Source: an uncultured Macellibacteroides sp. (GTDB lineage Bacteria; Bacteroidota; Bacteroidia; Bacteroidales; Tannerellaceae). From it: a DNA stretch of 64,000 nucleotides. Below are positions 27,433-35,371 of the stretch, one piece after another. Location: positions 62,001 through 126,000 of the forward strand of contig NZ_OY762974.1 of assembly GCF_963667135.1 (NCBI RefSeq). The letters run 5' to 3'. How positions within the stretch are numbered: position 1 is the first letter of the stretch; every line of letters starts with the position of its first letter. The notes beneath the pieces were generated by a model. The model had not been told where the DNA came from. It did no database searches and was given only the letters and a program-made list of their open reading frames with translations. A program made the position numbers and the translations under genes.

Positions 27433-29544
27433 ATGAAAAAGACAATGATGCTGACTGTACTTTGTGCCGGGTTATCCGGCACACTGTTGCAGGCGCAAGG
27501 TACAGCAAATGACTATGCCCGTGCATATTCTTTACCTGGAAAATATAATAAAGCAGTATATTATGGGGATGTAAATCCCCGATGGCTGGGAGATACACAC
27601 CAATTCTGGTATATACGCAACACGCCTGAAGGCGAAAAGTATGTCATCGTTGATGCCGCGAATAAGACAAGCACCGCCATGCCCGACACCATGAAGCAAC
27701 GTATCCTATCTATAGAGAAAGCTCCTCGGCCCTCCCGTTACTGGGGAGAAATGGATGAAGAACGTACCGGTGATTCCATTCCTTCTCCCGACGGAAAACG
27801 CATTGGTTTTATCAAAAACAACAACGTATATGTGAGGGAAATTGCATCCGGAGCAGAAAAGGCACTCAGTATGGATGGAGCTCCGGGAGAATATTATTCT
27901 GCTTATCTTCGCTGGTCACCCGATTCAAAGAAGATAGCTTCCATGAAGATCCGACCTGCCGAGAAACAATATATTTACTTTGTTGAATCGTCTCCCAAAG
28001 ATCAGCTGCAACCTAAACTTCATAAAAGGGAGTATGTAAAACCTGGTGATGCACTGCCTTTCCGCGTTCCTCATATCTTTTATGTGGAAAACGGCGAAAA
28101 GAAAGTGCCTTCAACCAATCTTTTTTCTTCACAGTTTGATGTTCACGGACTAGACTGGGCACCCGACAGCAAAAGTCTGCTTTTTGATTACAACCAGCGT
28201 GGTCATCAGGTGTACCGTGTGCTGGAACTTTCTGCCGAAACAGGGAGTGTCCGTACAATTATTGAAGATACCAGTAATACATTTGTAAATTACAACCGTC
28301 AGTTTCGAAAAGATCTGTCCAACGGAAAAGAGATAGTCTGGATGAGCGAACGCGATAACTGGAACCATCTTTATTTGTATGATCGTCTGGAAGGTAAAGT
28401 TAAACGACAAATAACCAAGGGCGAATGGTATGTGCGCGATGTAATAGAAGTAGACGAAAAAGACCGTGTCATCTATTTCTCTGCCAATGGAATGGTTAAA
28501 AATGAAGATCCTTATTTGGTCCGTTATTATCGTATCAATATGGACGGTACAGGGCTTACCTGCCTTACTCCGGAAGAAGGAACGCATACAGCCTGGTTTT
28601 CGTCTGATAAAAAATACCTGGTAGATGTATGGTCAAAAATTGACGTAGCACCTAAAGCTGTATTACGTAGCAGCGTTAATGGAAAAGTAGTTATGCCACT
28701 CGAAGAAGCGGACATTACTGCTTTAAAGGAATCCGGATGGAAAGCTCCGGAAACATTTGTGGCTAAAGGCCGGGACGGCAAAACAGATATATGGGGTGCT
28801 ATTTTCCGTCCTACTAATTTTGATCCGAATAAAAAATATCCGGTTTTGGAATATGTTTACGCAGGTCCCGGAAGCGCTTATACACCAAAAGCTTTCCGCG
28901 CGTTTTACTGGTTTCATCAACAGATTGCGGAACTGGGATTTATAGTTGTTCAGGCTGATGGTATGGGAACTTCGTTTCGTAGCAAGGCCTTTGAGAGTAT
29001 CATTTATAAAAATTTAAAAGATGCCGGATTTGAGGATCGCATGGCATGGATAAAAGGTGCCGCTCAAAAATATCCGTATATGGATATGGAACGTGTGGGA
29101 ATCTTTGGAGGTTCTGCCGGAGGACAGGAAGCGATGGCTGCAGTTTTGTTTCATCCCGACTTTTATAAAGCGGCATATGCCGGGTGCGGATGCCACGATA
29201 ACAGGATGGATAAAATGTGGTGGAACGAACAATGGTTAGGGTATCCGACCGACAGTAGCTATGTGGCTTGCAGCAATGTAGAGAATGCCGGCTTATTAAG
29301 CCGTCCTTTAATGCTAATGGTAGGAGAAATGGATGACAATGTTGATCCGGCTTCCACCATGCAGGTAGTTAACGCACTGATAAAAGCAAAAAAAGAGTTT
29401 GAACTTGTGGTCGTTCCAGGCAGCAACCACACCTTGGGTGGAGAGTACGGAGACCGTAAGCGTTTCGACTTTTTTGTGAAACATCTGCTTGGTGTAACAC
29501 CGCCGGACTGGAACAATGAGGAGGTTGCCTTAAAAATAAGGTAA
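27433..29544 (+). CDS. Secreted S9-family (dipeptidyl peptidase IV/prolyl oligopeptidase-like) serine peptidase
   Basis: 703 residues with signal peptide (about 1-21). A beta-propeller of the DPPIV N-terminal type (about 40-430) is followed by an alpha/beta hydrolase peptidase domain (about 450-690). Catalytic triad: Ser561 in GGSAGG, Asp634 or Asp635 in GEMDDNVDP, His666 in GSNHTLG. Family S9 cleaves short peptides after proline or alanine. I do not see the YEEE motif that anchors the free N-terminus in classical DPPIV, so strict dipeptidyl release is not certain. Its position between arabinofuranosidases and a hydroxyproline-metabolising enzyme suggests it trims proline/hydroxyproline-rich peptides. 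Its stop codon is one base from the stop codon of the convergent activase gene. Confidence 0.92.
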   Translation: MKKTMMLTVLCAGLSGTLLQAQGTANDYARAYSLPGKYNKAVYYGDVNPRWLGDTHQFWYIRNTPEGEKYVIVDAANKTSTAMPDTMKQRILSIEKAPRPSRYWGEMDEERTGDSIPSPDGKRIGFIKNNNVYVREIASGAEKALSMDGAPGEYYSAYLRWSPDSKKIASMKIRPAEKQYIYFVESSPKDQLQPKLHKREYVKPGDALPFRVPHIFYVENGEKKVPSTNLFSSQFDVHGLDWAPDSKSLLFDYNQRGHQVYRVLELSAETGSVRTIIEDTSNTFVNYNRQFRKDLSNGKEIVWMSERDNWNHLYLYDRLEGKVKRQITKGEWYVRDVIEVDEKDRVIYFSANGMVKNEDPYLVRYYRINMDGTGLTCLTPEEGTHTAWFSSDKKYLVDVWSKIDVAPKAVLRSSVNGKVVMPLEEADITALKESGWKAPETFVAKGRDGKTDIWGAIFRPTNFDPNKKYPVLEYVYAGPGSAYTPKAFRAFYWFHQQIAELGFIVVQADGMGTSFRSKAFESIIYKNLKDAGFEDRMAWIKGAAQKYPYMDMERVGIFGGSAGGQEAMAAVLFHPDFYKAAYAGCGCHDNRMDKMWWNEQWLGYPTDSSYVACSNVENAGLLSRPLMLMVGEMDDNVDPASTMQVVNALIKAKKEFELVVVPGSNHTLGGEYGDRKRFDFFVKHLLGVTPPDWNNEEVALKIR

Positions 29545-29545
29545 T

Positions 29546-30457
29546 CTATCCCCCTATTACTGCATCGATCCCATATTGTTTGAATAGGCTGATGCAACGT
29601 TGCTGAGTTTCCACTGAAGGCGTACTCATCTTTACATTTCCGGGATTATAAACAGATCCAAGTTTTTCGTGTTTGTTTTTGCCTATATCGTGGTAAAGAA
29701 GGAGATTTACTCTCTTTCTTTTCCACGGCAGGCAAGAAAGGAATTGCGCGCAGCGCAGGATGTTTTCTTCATCAGCATTTATTCCTTCTATAAGGGGAAT
29801 ACGGATGAAAAAATCTTTACCTGCTTCTGCAATCATTTTCAAATTTGACAGGATGAGTTCGTTTGGTACTCCGCAATACCGTTGATGAAGTTCGGTATCC
29901 ATGTGCTTTAAGTCGACCAAAAAAAGTTCTGTATGAAGCATAATGGTTTTGACTATTTCCGGGCGGGCGTATAAAGAGGTATCTACAGTCCGGTGAATAC
30001 CCTGTTCTCCGCACCGATGAAGCAATTCCGATAATAATTCCGGATGTAGTAACGGTTCTCCGCCACAGAAAGTAACTCCACCTTCAGACTGATCCATAAA
30101 AACAATTTCTTTTTCAATCTCTTTCATGATCGAATCTGCAGTATATTCTTTACCGGAAATCTCCATAGCCATGGACGGACAAACCTCCGTACATATACCA
30201 CAGCGTATGCAAAGTTCCTTTTCAGTAGCAATTCCTTCAGTCGACAATTTCAACGCATGTTGCGGACATGCATTGATGCAAATCAGACAACCAATGCATT
30301 TTTTCCGGGTATACAGTTTTTCAGCCCGGCTTGAAATTCCCTCCGGATTATGGCACCAGATACACGACAGCGGGCATCCTTTTATAAAGAGAGTTATCCG
30401 GATACCCGGACCGTCGTTTATCGAATATCGTTTAATATCAAATAACAAGTCTTTCAT
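29546..30457 (-). CDS. hypE: Radical SAM glycyl-radical-enzyme activase (partner of HypD-like enzyme)
   Basis: 303 residues. The radical SAM motif is CPLSCIWC (Cys28, Cys32, Cys35), preceded by FDIKRYSINDGPGIRITLFIKG, typical of PflA-like activases. A ferredoxin-type insert carries two extra [4Fe-4S] sets, Cys54-57-60-64 and Cys83-86-89-93, as in activases of non-PFL glycyl radical enzymes. VTFCGGEPLLHPE is the conserved GGEP segment for SAM binding. It installs the glycyl radical on the enzyme encoded one base upstream in the same operon, using SAM and reduced cluster chemistry in the cytoplasm under anaerobic conditions. The symbol is given by pairing with the HypD-like enzyme. Confidence 0.92.
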   Translation of the reverse strand: MKDLLFDIKRYSINDGPGIRITLFIKGCPLSCIWCHNPEGISSRAEKLYTRKKCIGCLICINACPQHALKLSTEGIATEKELCIRCGICTEVCPSMAMEISGKEYTADSIMKEIEKEIVFMDQSEGGVTFCGGEPLLHPELLSELLHRCGEQGIHRTVDTSLYARPEIVKTIMLHTELFLVDLKHMDTELHQRYCGVPNELILSNLKMIAEAGKDFFIRIPLIEGINADEENILRCAQFLSCLPWKRKRVNLLLYHDIGKNKHEKLGSVYNPGNVKMSTPSVETQQRCISLFKQYGIDAVIGG

Positions 30458-30458
30458 A

Positions 30459-32846
30459 TCAGAAGGTCTCTTGTTCGGTACGGGCTATTACGTCAGCCTG
30501 CAAATCCGCATTCATATCGTTAAAGTAATCGCTGTATCCGGCTACACGGACCAATAAATCACGGTACTCTTCCGGACGCTGCTGGGCGGCATGTAACGTT
30601 TCCGTATCAACTATATTGAACTGAATATGGTGACCACCTAATGAGAAATAGGTACGAATCAAGGCACATAGCTTGATGATATCTTCTTCCCGTTTAAGCA
30701 TAGCCGGCATAAAGCGCTGGTTCAATAGGGTACCGCCGCTTTTTACCTGATCCAGTTTTCCCAAAGACTTAATAACAGAAGACGGCCCGTGGGTATCTGC
30801 TCCGTGAGAAGGAGAAGTACCATCGGAGATAGCACGTCCGGCAAGCCTTCCGTTTGGAGTTGCACCCATTACTTTACCAAAATAAACATGACAAGTGGTT
30901 GAGAGCATGTTTAAGTGAAAACATTCGCCCTTTGTATTTGGCTTTCCTTCAATGGCATCATACAAATCGTTGAACACATTCACGGCAATGCTATCTGCAT
31001 AATCATCGTCGTTTCCAAAAAATGGCGTACGGTTTAAAATAAGCAAACGCAAGGGCTCTTGATTTTCAAAATTGGCATCTATGGCGTTCAGCATTTCATT
31101 CATTGTAACCAACCGGTTTTCGAACACATGTTTTTTCAAAGCGGACAAACTATCGGTTATTGTTCCAAGACCGGTACACTGAATATAAGTTGTGTTGTAT
31201 CGCGGTCCACAATTATAGTAGTCCTTGCCTTTGGCAATACAGTCGTCGATAAACAACGAAAGAAAAGGAGCCGGAGCATATTTGGCAAACATACGGTCTA
31301 TGTAATTGCTCACCCGTACCTTCATATCCACAAAATAGTGAAGCTGTTTAATGAAAGCAGCATACAGGTCGTCGTAAGTATTGAAACTACAAGAATCGCC
31401 AGTCTCCAACCCAACCCTTCGTCCAGATACGGGATCAATGCCGTTATGCAAAGTCACTTCAAGAATCTTTGGCACATTAAGGTAACCGGTAAGCACATAG
31501 GCCTCCTTTCCAAATGCACCTACTTCAATACATCCGCTGCACCCACCTTCGCGGGCATCAAGCAGGGATTTACCCTGACGCATTAACTCCTGTACGTAAA
31601 CATCCGGATTAAAAACAGAAGGATAACCATGTCCCTGACGAATTACCTTACAGCCTGCACGAAGAAACCGTTCCGGTGTTCGGGTACTTATATGGATTGC
31701 GCTACCTGGCTGAAGGATATGCAATTCCTCTATTGTCTCGAGCATAATATAAGACACTTCACTCACTCCATCGCTGCCATCACCTTTTATTCCGCCAATA
31801 TTCAGATTGGTAAAATCATTATAGGTACCACTTTCTTTTGCCGTAATACCCACCTTAGGAGGTGCAGTGTGGTTATTTACTTTAATAAAAAAACAAGACA
31901 TCAGCTCTTTCGCTTCATCGCGTGATAAAGTTCCGTCCTCTGTTTCCTTTTGGTAAAACGGAGCCAGATGTTGGTCAAAATGACCGGGGTTCATAGCATC
32001 CCAGCCGTTCAATTCGGTAATGGTACCCAAATGTACAAACCAATACATCTGAATCGCTTCCCAATAAGATCTGGGAGCATGAGCAGGGACCCAACGGCAT
32101 ACTTGAGCAATTTTATGAAGCTCGGCAATGCGTTTGGGATCTTTTTCCGTAAGAGCCATTTCTTCTGCCAGATCGGCATGGCGTTCGGCAAACAAAATGG
32201 CGGCATCACAGGAAACAGACATGGCCGTCAATTCTTCTTGCTTGTCTGTAGCCTCAGGATCATTCATAAAGTCGAGCGACGCCAGTTCGCCCTCTATTCG
32301 TTCCTTTAAATCGAGTAACCCATATTTGTAGACTTTGCCATCCAGCGAGGTATGTCCGGGTGCACGTTGCTCCATAAATTCGGTAAACATACCAATCTCA
32401 TAAGCCTCTTTCCACTCAGCTGGAACATGACTAAAGATACGTTCACGTTGTGTCCGGCCTTTCCAGTAAGGAATAACCTCGCGTTCGTACGTGTCGATAT
32501 CTTCCTGACTAATGGTGTATCGCTGCATTTCACGGGAATTCAGTATTTGCAAGTCTTCCACACTATGGCAAGTCAGCTCCGGAAAAGTCGGAACCGATTT
32601 AGGCTTCGGCCCCCGTTCTCCCACAATCAGCTCGTCGTCACCAATGTAAATCGCTTTATTTTTACATATTTCGAGAAAGTTGAGAGCTCTGAGAATAGGC
32701 ACTGGATATTTACCATAGTTATCTTTGTAGAAATTTGTTTCAATTAGCGCGCGTTCAATAGAAAGAGAGGGTGTTGATTCGAAAGAAAGTTGACGCAACC
32801 GTTTGATACGGTCGTTCATGCCATAATTATTTGTGGATGTATTCAT
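30459..32846 (-). CDS. hypD: Glycyl radical enzyme, predicted trans-4-hydroxy-L-proline dehydratase
   Basis: 795 residues. The radical site is Gly770 in RVAGYSDYF and the thiyl site Cys439 in GGCSGCIEVGAF with Glu441 two residues on, the C-x-E pattern of dehydratase-type enzymes rather than pyruvate formate-lyase (which has Cys-Cys). As I recall the Clostridioides difficile HypD structure, its active site is Phe152, His160, Asp278, Ser334, Asp339, Phe340, Cys434, Glu436, Tyr450, Thr645 and Gly765. This protein has Phe157, His165, Asp283, Ser339, Asp344, Phe345, Cys439, Glu441, Tyr455, Thr650 and Gly770: the same residue at +5 in every case. It should dehydrate trans-4-hydroxy-L-proline to pyrroline-5-carboxylate, which ProC reduces to proline. 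No proC is in the window. It is unrelated to the hydrogenase-maturation HypD. Confidence 0.9.
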   Translation of the reverse strand: MNTSTNNYGMNDRIKRLRQLSFESTPSLSIERALIETNFYKDNYGKYPVPILRALNFLEICKNKAIYIGDDELIVGERGPKPKSVPTFPELTCHSVEDLQILNSREMQRYTISQEDIDTYEREVIPYWKGRTQRERIFSHVPAEWKEAYEIGMFTEFMEQRAPGHTSLDGKVYKYGLLDLKERIEGELASLDFMNDPEATDKQEELTAMSVSCDAAILFAERHADLAEEMALTEKDPKRIAELHKIAQVCRWVPAHAPRSYWEAIQMYWFVHLGTITELNGWDAMNPGHFDQHLAPFYQKETEDGTLSRDEAKELMSCFFIKVNNHTAPPKVGITAKESGTYNDFTNLNIGGIKGDGSDGVSEVSYIMLETIEELHILQPGSAIHISTRTPERFLRAGCKVIRQGHGYPSVFNPDVYVQELMRQGKSLLDAREGGCSGCIEVGAFGKEAYVLTGYLNVPKILEVTLHNGIDPVSGRRVGLETGDSCSFNTYDDLYAAFIKQLHYFVDMKVRVSNYIDRMFAKYAPAPFLSLFIDDCIAKGKDYYNCGPRYNTTYIQCTGLGTITDSLSALKKHVFENRLVTMNEMLNAIDANFENQEPLRLLILNRTPFFGNDDDYADSIAVNVFNDLYDAIEGKPNTKGECFHLNMLSTTCHVYFGKVMGATPNGRLAGRAISDGTSPSHGADTHGPSSVIKSLGKLDQVKSGGTLLNQRFMPAMLKREEDIIKLCALIRTYFSLGGHHIQFNIVDTETLHAAQQRPEEYRDLLVRVAGYSDYFNDMNADLQADVIARTEQETF

Positions 32847-32967
32847 TGTAGTAAGAATGAAAATTATTGATAATAAACAGCGGAAGGAAGCATCACCTCC
32901 AATAACGCAGAGGTGGAATCAGGAAGTTTAATGATAAAACATCAAACAGTTAAAAAGTCGTCTGTAA

Positions 32968-33024
32968 TTTTTACAAGACATACGCTGATTATTAATAGCT
33001 AAGAACAATTATCGCTTGTAAAAA
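32968..33024. promoter_or_regulatory. 10-bp inverted repeat TTTTTACAAG...CTTGTAAAAA at the hypD promoter
   Basis: Arms at 32968-32977 and 33015-33024 are perfect reverse complements with 37 bp between them. The outer arm sits just downstream of the -7 box at 33027-33034, overlapping the expected transcription start near 33020. A split operator for a regulator is the simplest reading; a weak RNA stem is the alternative. Confidence 0.45.
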
Positions 33025-33026
33025 TA

Positions 33027-33034
33027 CAAAAATA
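33027..33034 (-). promoter_or_regulatory. Predicted -7 box (TATTTTTG) for the hypD-like operon
   Basis: Minus strand reads TATTTTTG, matching TAnnTTTG. A TTTG at 33052-33049 is too close (14 bp) to be a standard -33 element. The site lies directly next to one arm of the inverted repeat described separately. Confidence 0.4.
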
Positions 33035-33051
33035 GATCTAGTTGATTTCAA

Positions 33052-33085
33052 ATCTCTTCTTTTTTTGTAATAAAAAAGAAGAGAT
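33052..33085 (-). terminator. Intrinsic terminator after the ModF-like gene
   Basis: A 14-bp perfect stem (ATCTCTTCTTTTTT and its complement) closes a 6-nt loop. Read on the minus strand, the stem ends in a U-rich arm, placing it 66 bp after the stop of the ModF-like gene and before the hypD promoter. The stem is A/T-rich, so strength is uncertain; it could work in both directions. Confidence 0.6.
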
Positions 33086-33151
33086 ATGAAAAGAAATGAT
33101 CAGACTATAGAAGTTCATCTCAAATTAATAGCAGATGATGCCAATGCTGAT

Positions 33152-34615
33152 CTATTTATTCTTTGTCAGAACAAGTTGTTTATCCACCACGTTCGGAATT
33201 TCATTCTGATAATGAGTAACATAGATAAGCGATTTTTCTCCGTCGCAAAAATCTTCCAATATCTTTTTTACCCGGTTCTTATTGACCACATCAAGACCGT
33301 GCAAGGGCTCGTCCAGTATCAACAATTCAGGGTTCTTAACCAACGCACGGGCCAGCAACAGTAATCGTTGTTCGCCCGAAGATACTTTCTGAAAGGAAAC
33401 TTCAGTGAGGTGAACAACATTAAATACCATCATCCATTCTTTCGCAAGCATCTCCTGTTCCGTGGTGCACTTTCTATACAAACCTATTGTATCAAAAAAA
33501 CCAGAGCTAACCACATTCAGGCATTTCACATTATTTTGATAATAAAGATGCATTTCCGGAGAAACATACCCTATGTGCTTTTTAATATCCCAGATACTCT
33601 CTCCAGAACCTCGTTTACGATCAAAAAGTGTGATGTCGTTGGCGTACGCCTGCGGATTATCTCCGCAAATAAGACTTAGTAAGGTAGACTTTCCGGAGCC
33701 ATTCGGACCCAGCAAAGCCCATTTCTCTCCACGTTGCACAGTCCAATCCAACTTGTTCAAAATTGTACGTGAACCATACTTTATATGAATATTCTTAAGA
33801 ATAGCCGCATTTGAAAAGGAAAAAGAGTCATTGCCTGAACAACTTTTCAACTCAGTCAGATCCGATGTTTCGGTCTTTGGGAACAAATTACTGACCACGG
33901 ACTCCGATTCAAAGAAAAATTGACGCGACATGGGTATAAATAGTTGTTTGTCTTTTATAGGCAACACATCCGTTATAATATCCGGAATATCCTGCGGATT
34001 ACAAAGGAGCAGTACAATTTGCAGATTATCAAGTTCAGACAACCGGACTAACAAGTCATTCAGTACCTTACGGGAAGCTGCATCAAGTCCTAAGAACGGG
34101 TTATCCAAAATTAAAATACGGGGCTTGGATAACAATGAGCGAACAATAAGAAACTTACGTAACTCTCCGCTAGAAAGCAGGTTCACCTCTTTCTCCATTA
34201 AATCTTCGATACCAAACCAATCCAACAAGGTATTCAGCCACTTCTGGTCAGCATTCAAAACAAGATCTTTAACGAAAGGAATACACTGTTCATCCCCCCT
34301 ATTCCAACGCTGCTGATAATAACCGTTTTCCGTATCGATTATGCTGTAAAGATCGCGAAAAGCAACACATTTTACCACCGACGAAACAAACATATCCGTA
34401 CCCATTTCATCTTTGCAAATAACCGTACCCGTTTTAAGTGCGTACTTTCCAAGCAGCATATCTACGAATAGCGTTTTTCCACCACCGTTCGGCCCAACAA
34501 TTGCCCAGTGCTGTCCTTCTTTCATCTGCCAGCAAAGAGGTTCACTAAATTTCAAGTAATCAAAACGGGGAGTTGCATCTTTAATCTCAATCAATATTCT
34601 TGCTTTCTGTTCCAT
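33152..34615 (-). CDS. Tandem ABC ATPase, ModF/PhrA-like
   Basis: 487 residues containing two complete ATP-binding cassettes and no membrane segments. First cassette: Walker A GPNGGGKT (41-48), signature LSSGELRK (about 147-154), Walker B ILILDN. Second cassette: Walker A GPNGSGKST (about 300), signature VSSGEQRL, Walker B LLILDEP. Length and arrangement match Escherichia coli ModF (also called PhrA, about 490 residues), whose role beside molybdate transport is unclear. No modABC genes are nearby. The signature sequences have S in place of the second G of LSGGQ, as seen in ModF-like proteins. It appears to be a single-gene unit with its own promoter and terminator. Confidence 0.85.
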   Translation of the reverse strand: MEQKARILIEIKDATPRFDYLKFSEPLCWQMKEGQHWAIVGPNGGGKTLFVDMLLGKYALKTGTVICKDEMGTDMFVSSVVKCVAFRDLYSIIDTENGYYQQRWNRGDEQCIPFVKDLVLNADQKWLNTLLDWFGIEDLMEKEVNLLSSGELRKFLIVRSLLSKPRILILDNPFLGLDAASRKVLNDLLVRLSELDNLQIVLLLCNPQDIPDIITDVLPIKDKQLFIPMSRQFFFESESVVSNLFPKTETSDLTELKSCSGNDSFSFSNAAILKNIHIKYGSRTILNKLDWTVQRGEKWALLGPNGSGKSTLLSLICGDNPQAYANDITLFDRKRGSGESIWDIKKHIGYVSPEMHLYYQNNVKCLNVVSSGFFDTIGLYRKCTTEQEMLAKEWMMVFNVVHLTEVSFQKVSSGEQRLLLLARALVKNPELLILDEPLHGLDVVNKNRVKKILEDFCDGEKSLIYVTHYQNEIPNVVDKQLVLTKNK

Positions 34616-34632
34616 TTCACTAATTTAAATCA

Positions 34633-34640
34633 CAAATGTA
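34633..34640 (-). promoter_or_regulatory. Predicted -7 box (TACATTTG) for the ModF-like gene
   Basis: Minus strand TACATTTG matches TAnnTTTG, 18 bp before the ATG at 34615. The expected leader is only about 11 nt. Confidence 0.45.
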
Positions 34641-34784
34641 GCTTAATATCTTTAAGCCTGAATAATAAAAGTTTCATTTTATTCACCAGGTATAGTCTAA
34701 TAAGTTATAGAAATTACAAGTAACACTATTGAAATTTCTATCAAATTCAGGGATATAAATGTTGATTATTTAATATAGAATATA

Positions 34785-34792
34785 TACTTTTG
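34785..34792 (+). promoter_or_regulatory. Predicted -7 box (TACTTTTG) for the small lipoprotein gene
   Basis: Plus strand TACTTTTG matches TAnnTTTG. The expected start near 34799 is incompatible with translation from the in-frame TTG at 34790 and supports the ATG at 34820. Confidence 0.5.
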
Positions 34793-34819
34793 AGAACTAA
34801 TCAAGTAACATCTCTGTTT

Positions 34820-35266
34820 ATGAAAAAGCTAAAGATTATTATTGCAACCCTTATCATCTGCTTTTCTCTTATTGGGGTAAGTTGTACTGGAAAATCGGAA
34901 AAACAAGTAAATAAAAAAGAGACAGTTCGCACCACTCTTTTTGACAAATCTTTGCCAGAAATTAAAAAACTCATCAATGGTAATTGGAAGTTAGTAAGCG
35001 GTAAAAATAGCCGTGAACTATGTGAATATGAAAACACATTCATCGAGTTTAAAGATGACAAATACATATGGACTGAAGAAAACAAAAGCGAACCCGGCGA
35101 ATTGAACTGGCGAAATGCCGCTACTGGATCTGGTTATGACTCCTATCTTATGGACGTATTTTACGCAACAAATCCAGCCTACCCTTTAGCCATTAGCGGA
35201 GACACCCTTACTCTGAAAGACTGTTCGGAAACTGCCTATTTATATACGTTAGTAAGACAAAATTAG
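34820..35266 (+). CDS. Small lipoprotein of unknown function
   Basis: 148 residues. N-terminal MKKLKIIIATLIICFSLIGVSC is a lipoprotein signal peptide with lipobox IGVSC, mature from Cys22. The mature part (NGNWKLVSGKNSRELCEYENTFIEFKDDKYIWTEENKSEPGELNW) looks like a lipocalin-like or META-like small beta domain that reads 'work out what remains after' a fold, as in many Bacteroidota lipocalin-like lipoproteins, but I cannot name a family. No acidic run directly follows the Cys, so an inner-leaflet location is as likely as surface exposure. It is monocistronic with its own -7 box and a bidirectional terminator. Confidence 0.8.
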   Translation: MKKLKIIIATLIICFSLIGVSCTGKSEKQVNKKETVRTTLFDKSLPEIKKLINGNWKLVSGKNSRELCEYENTFIEFKDDKYIWTEENKSEPGELNWRNAATGSGYDSYLMDVFYATNPAYPLAISGDTLTLKDCSETAYLYTLVRQN

Positions 35267-35317
35267 CAGATAGATCCTAGCTTAATAAATAACACTATGG
35301 ATAGAACTTATTAAAAT

Positions 35318-35357
35318 AAAAAAGGTCATTTCCTTTAGATGGGAAATGACCTTTTTT
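35318..35357. terminator. Bidirectional intrinsic terminator between convergent genes
   Basis: A 16-bp perfect stem (arms 35318-35333 and 35342-35357) with an 8-nt loop, A-tract on the left and T-tract on the right. It ends transcription of the small lipoprotein (plus) and the GH29 gene (minus), whose stops lie 52 and 15 bp away. Confidence 0.9.
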
Positions 35358-35371
35358 ATGTTAACTATCTT

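Larger units (their letters stand above)
32847..33151 (-). other. 305-bp leader region of the hypD-like operon
   Basis: Between the hypD-like gene and the ModF-like gene. It holds a terminator for the upstream gene, a -7 box, a 10-bp inverted repeat near the predicted start site, and a short hairpin with arms CACCTC (32894-32899) and GAGGTG (32910-32915) about 50 nt before the hypD start. The predicted leader is about 175 nt, long enough for post-transcriptional control. No known riboswitch class was recognised. Confidence 0.5.

Noticed and set aside
30459-32846. Pyruvate formate-lyase (PflB)
   Set aside because: PflB has adjacent catalytic cysteines; this enzyme has a single thiyl Cys followed by Glu at +2 and matches the HypD pocket.
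33086-33364. Plus-strand reading frame beginning in the terminator after the ModF-like gene
   Set aside because: Starts in a terminator stem and then runs antisense to the ATPase C-terminus; no ribosome site or recognisable product.
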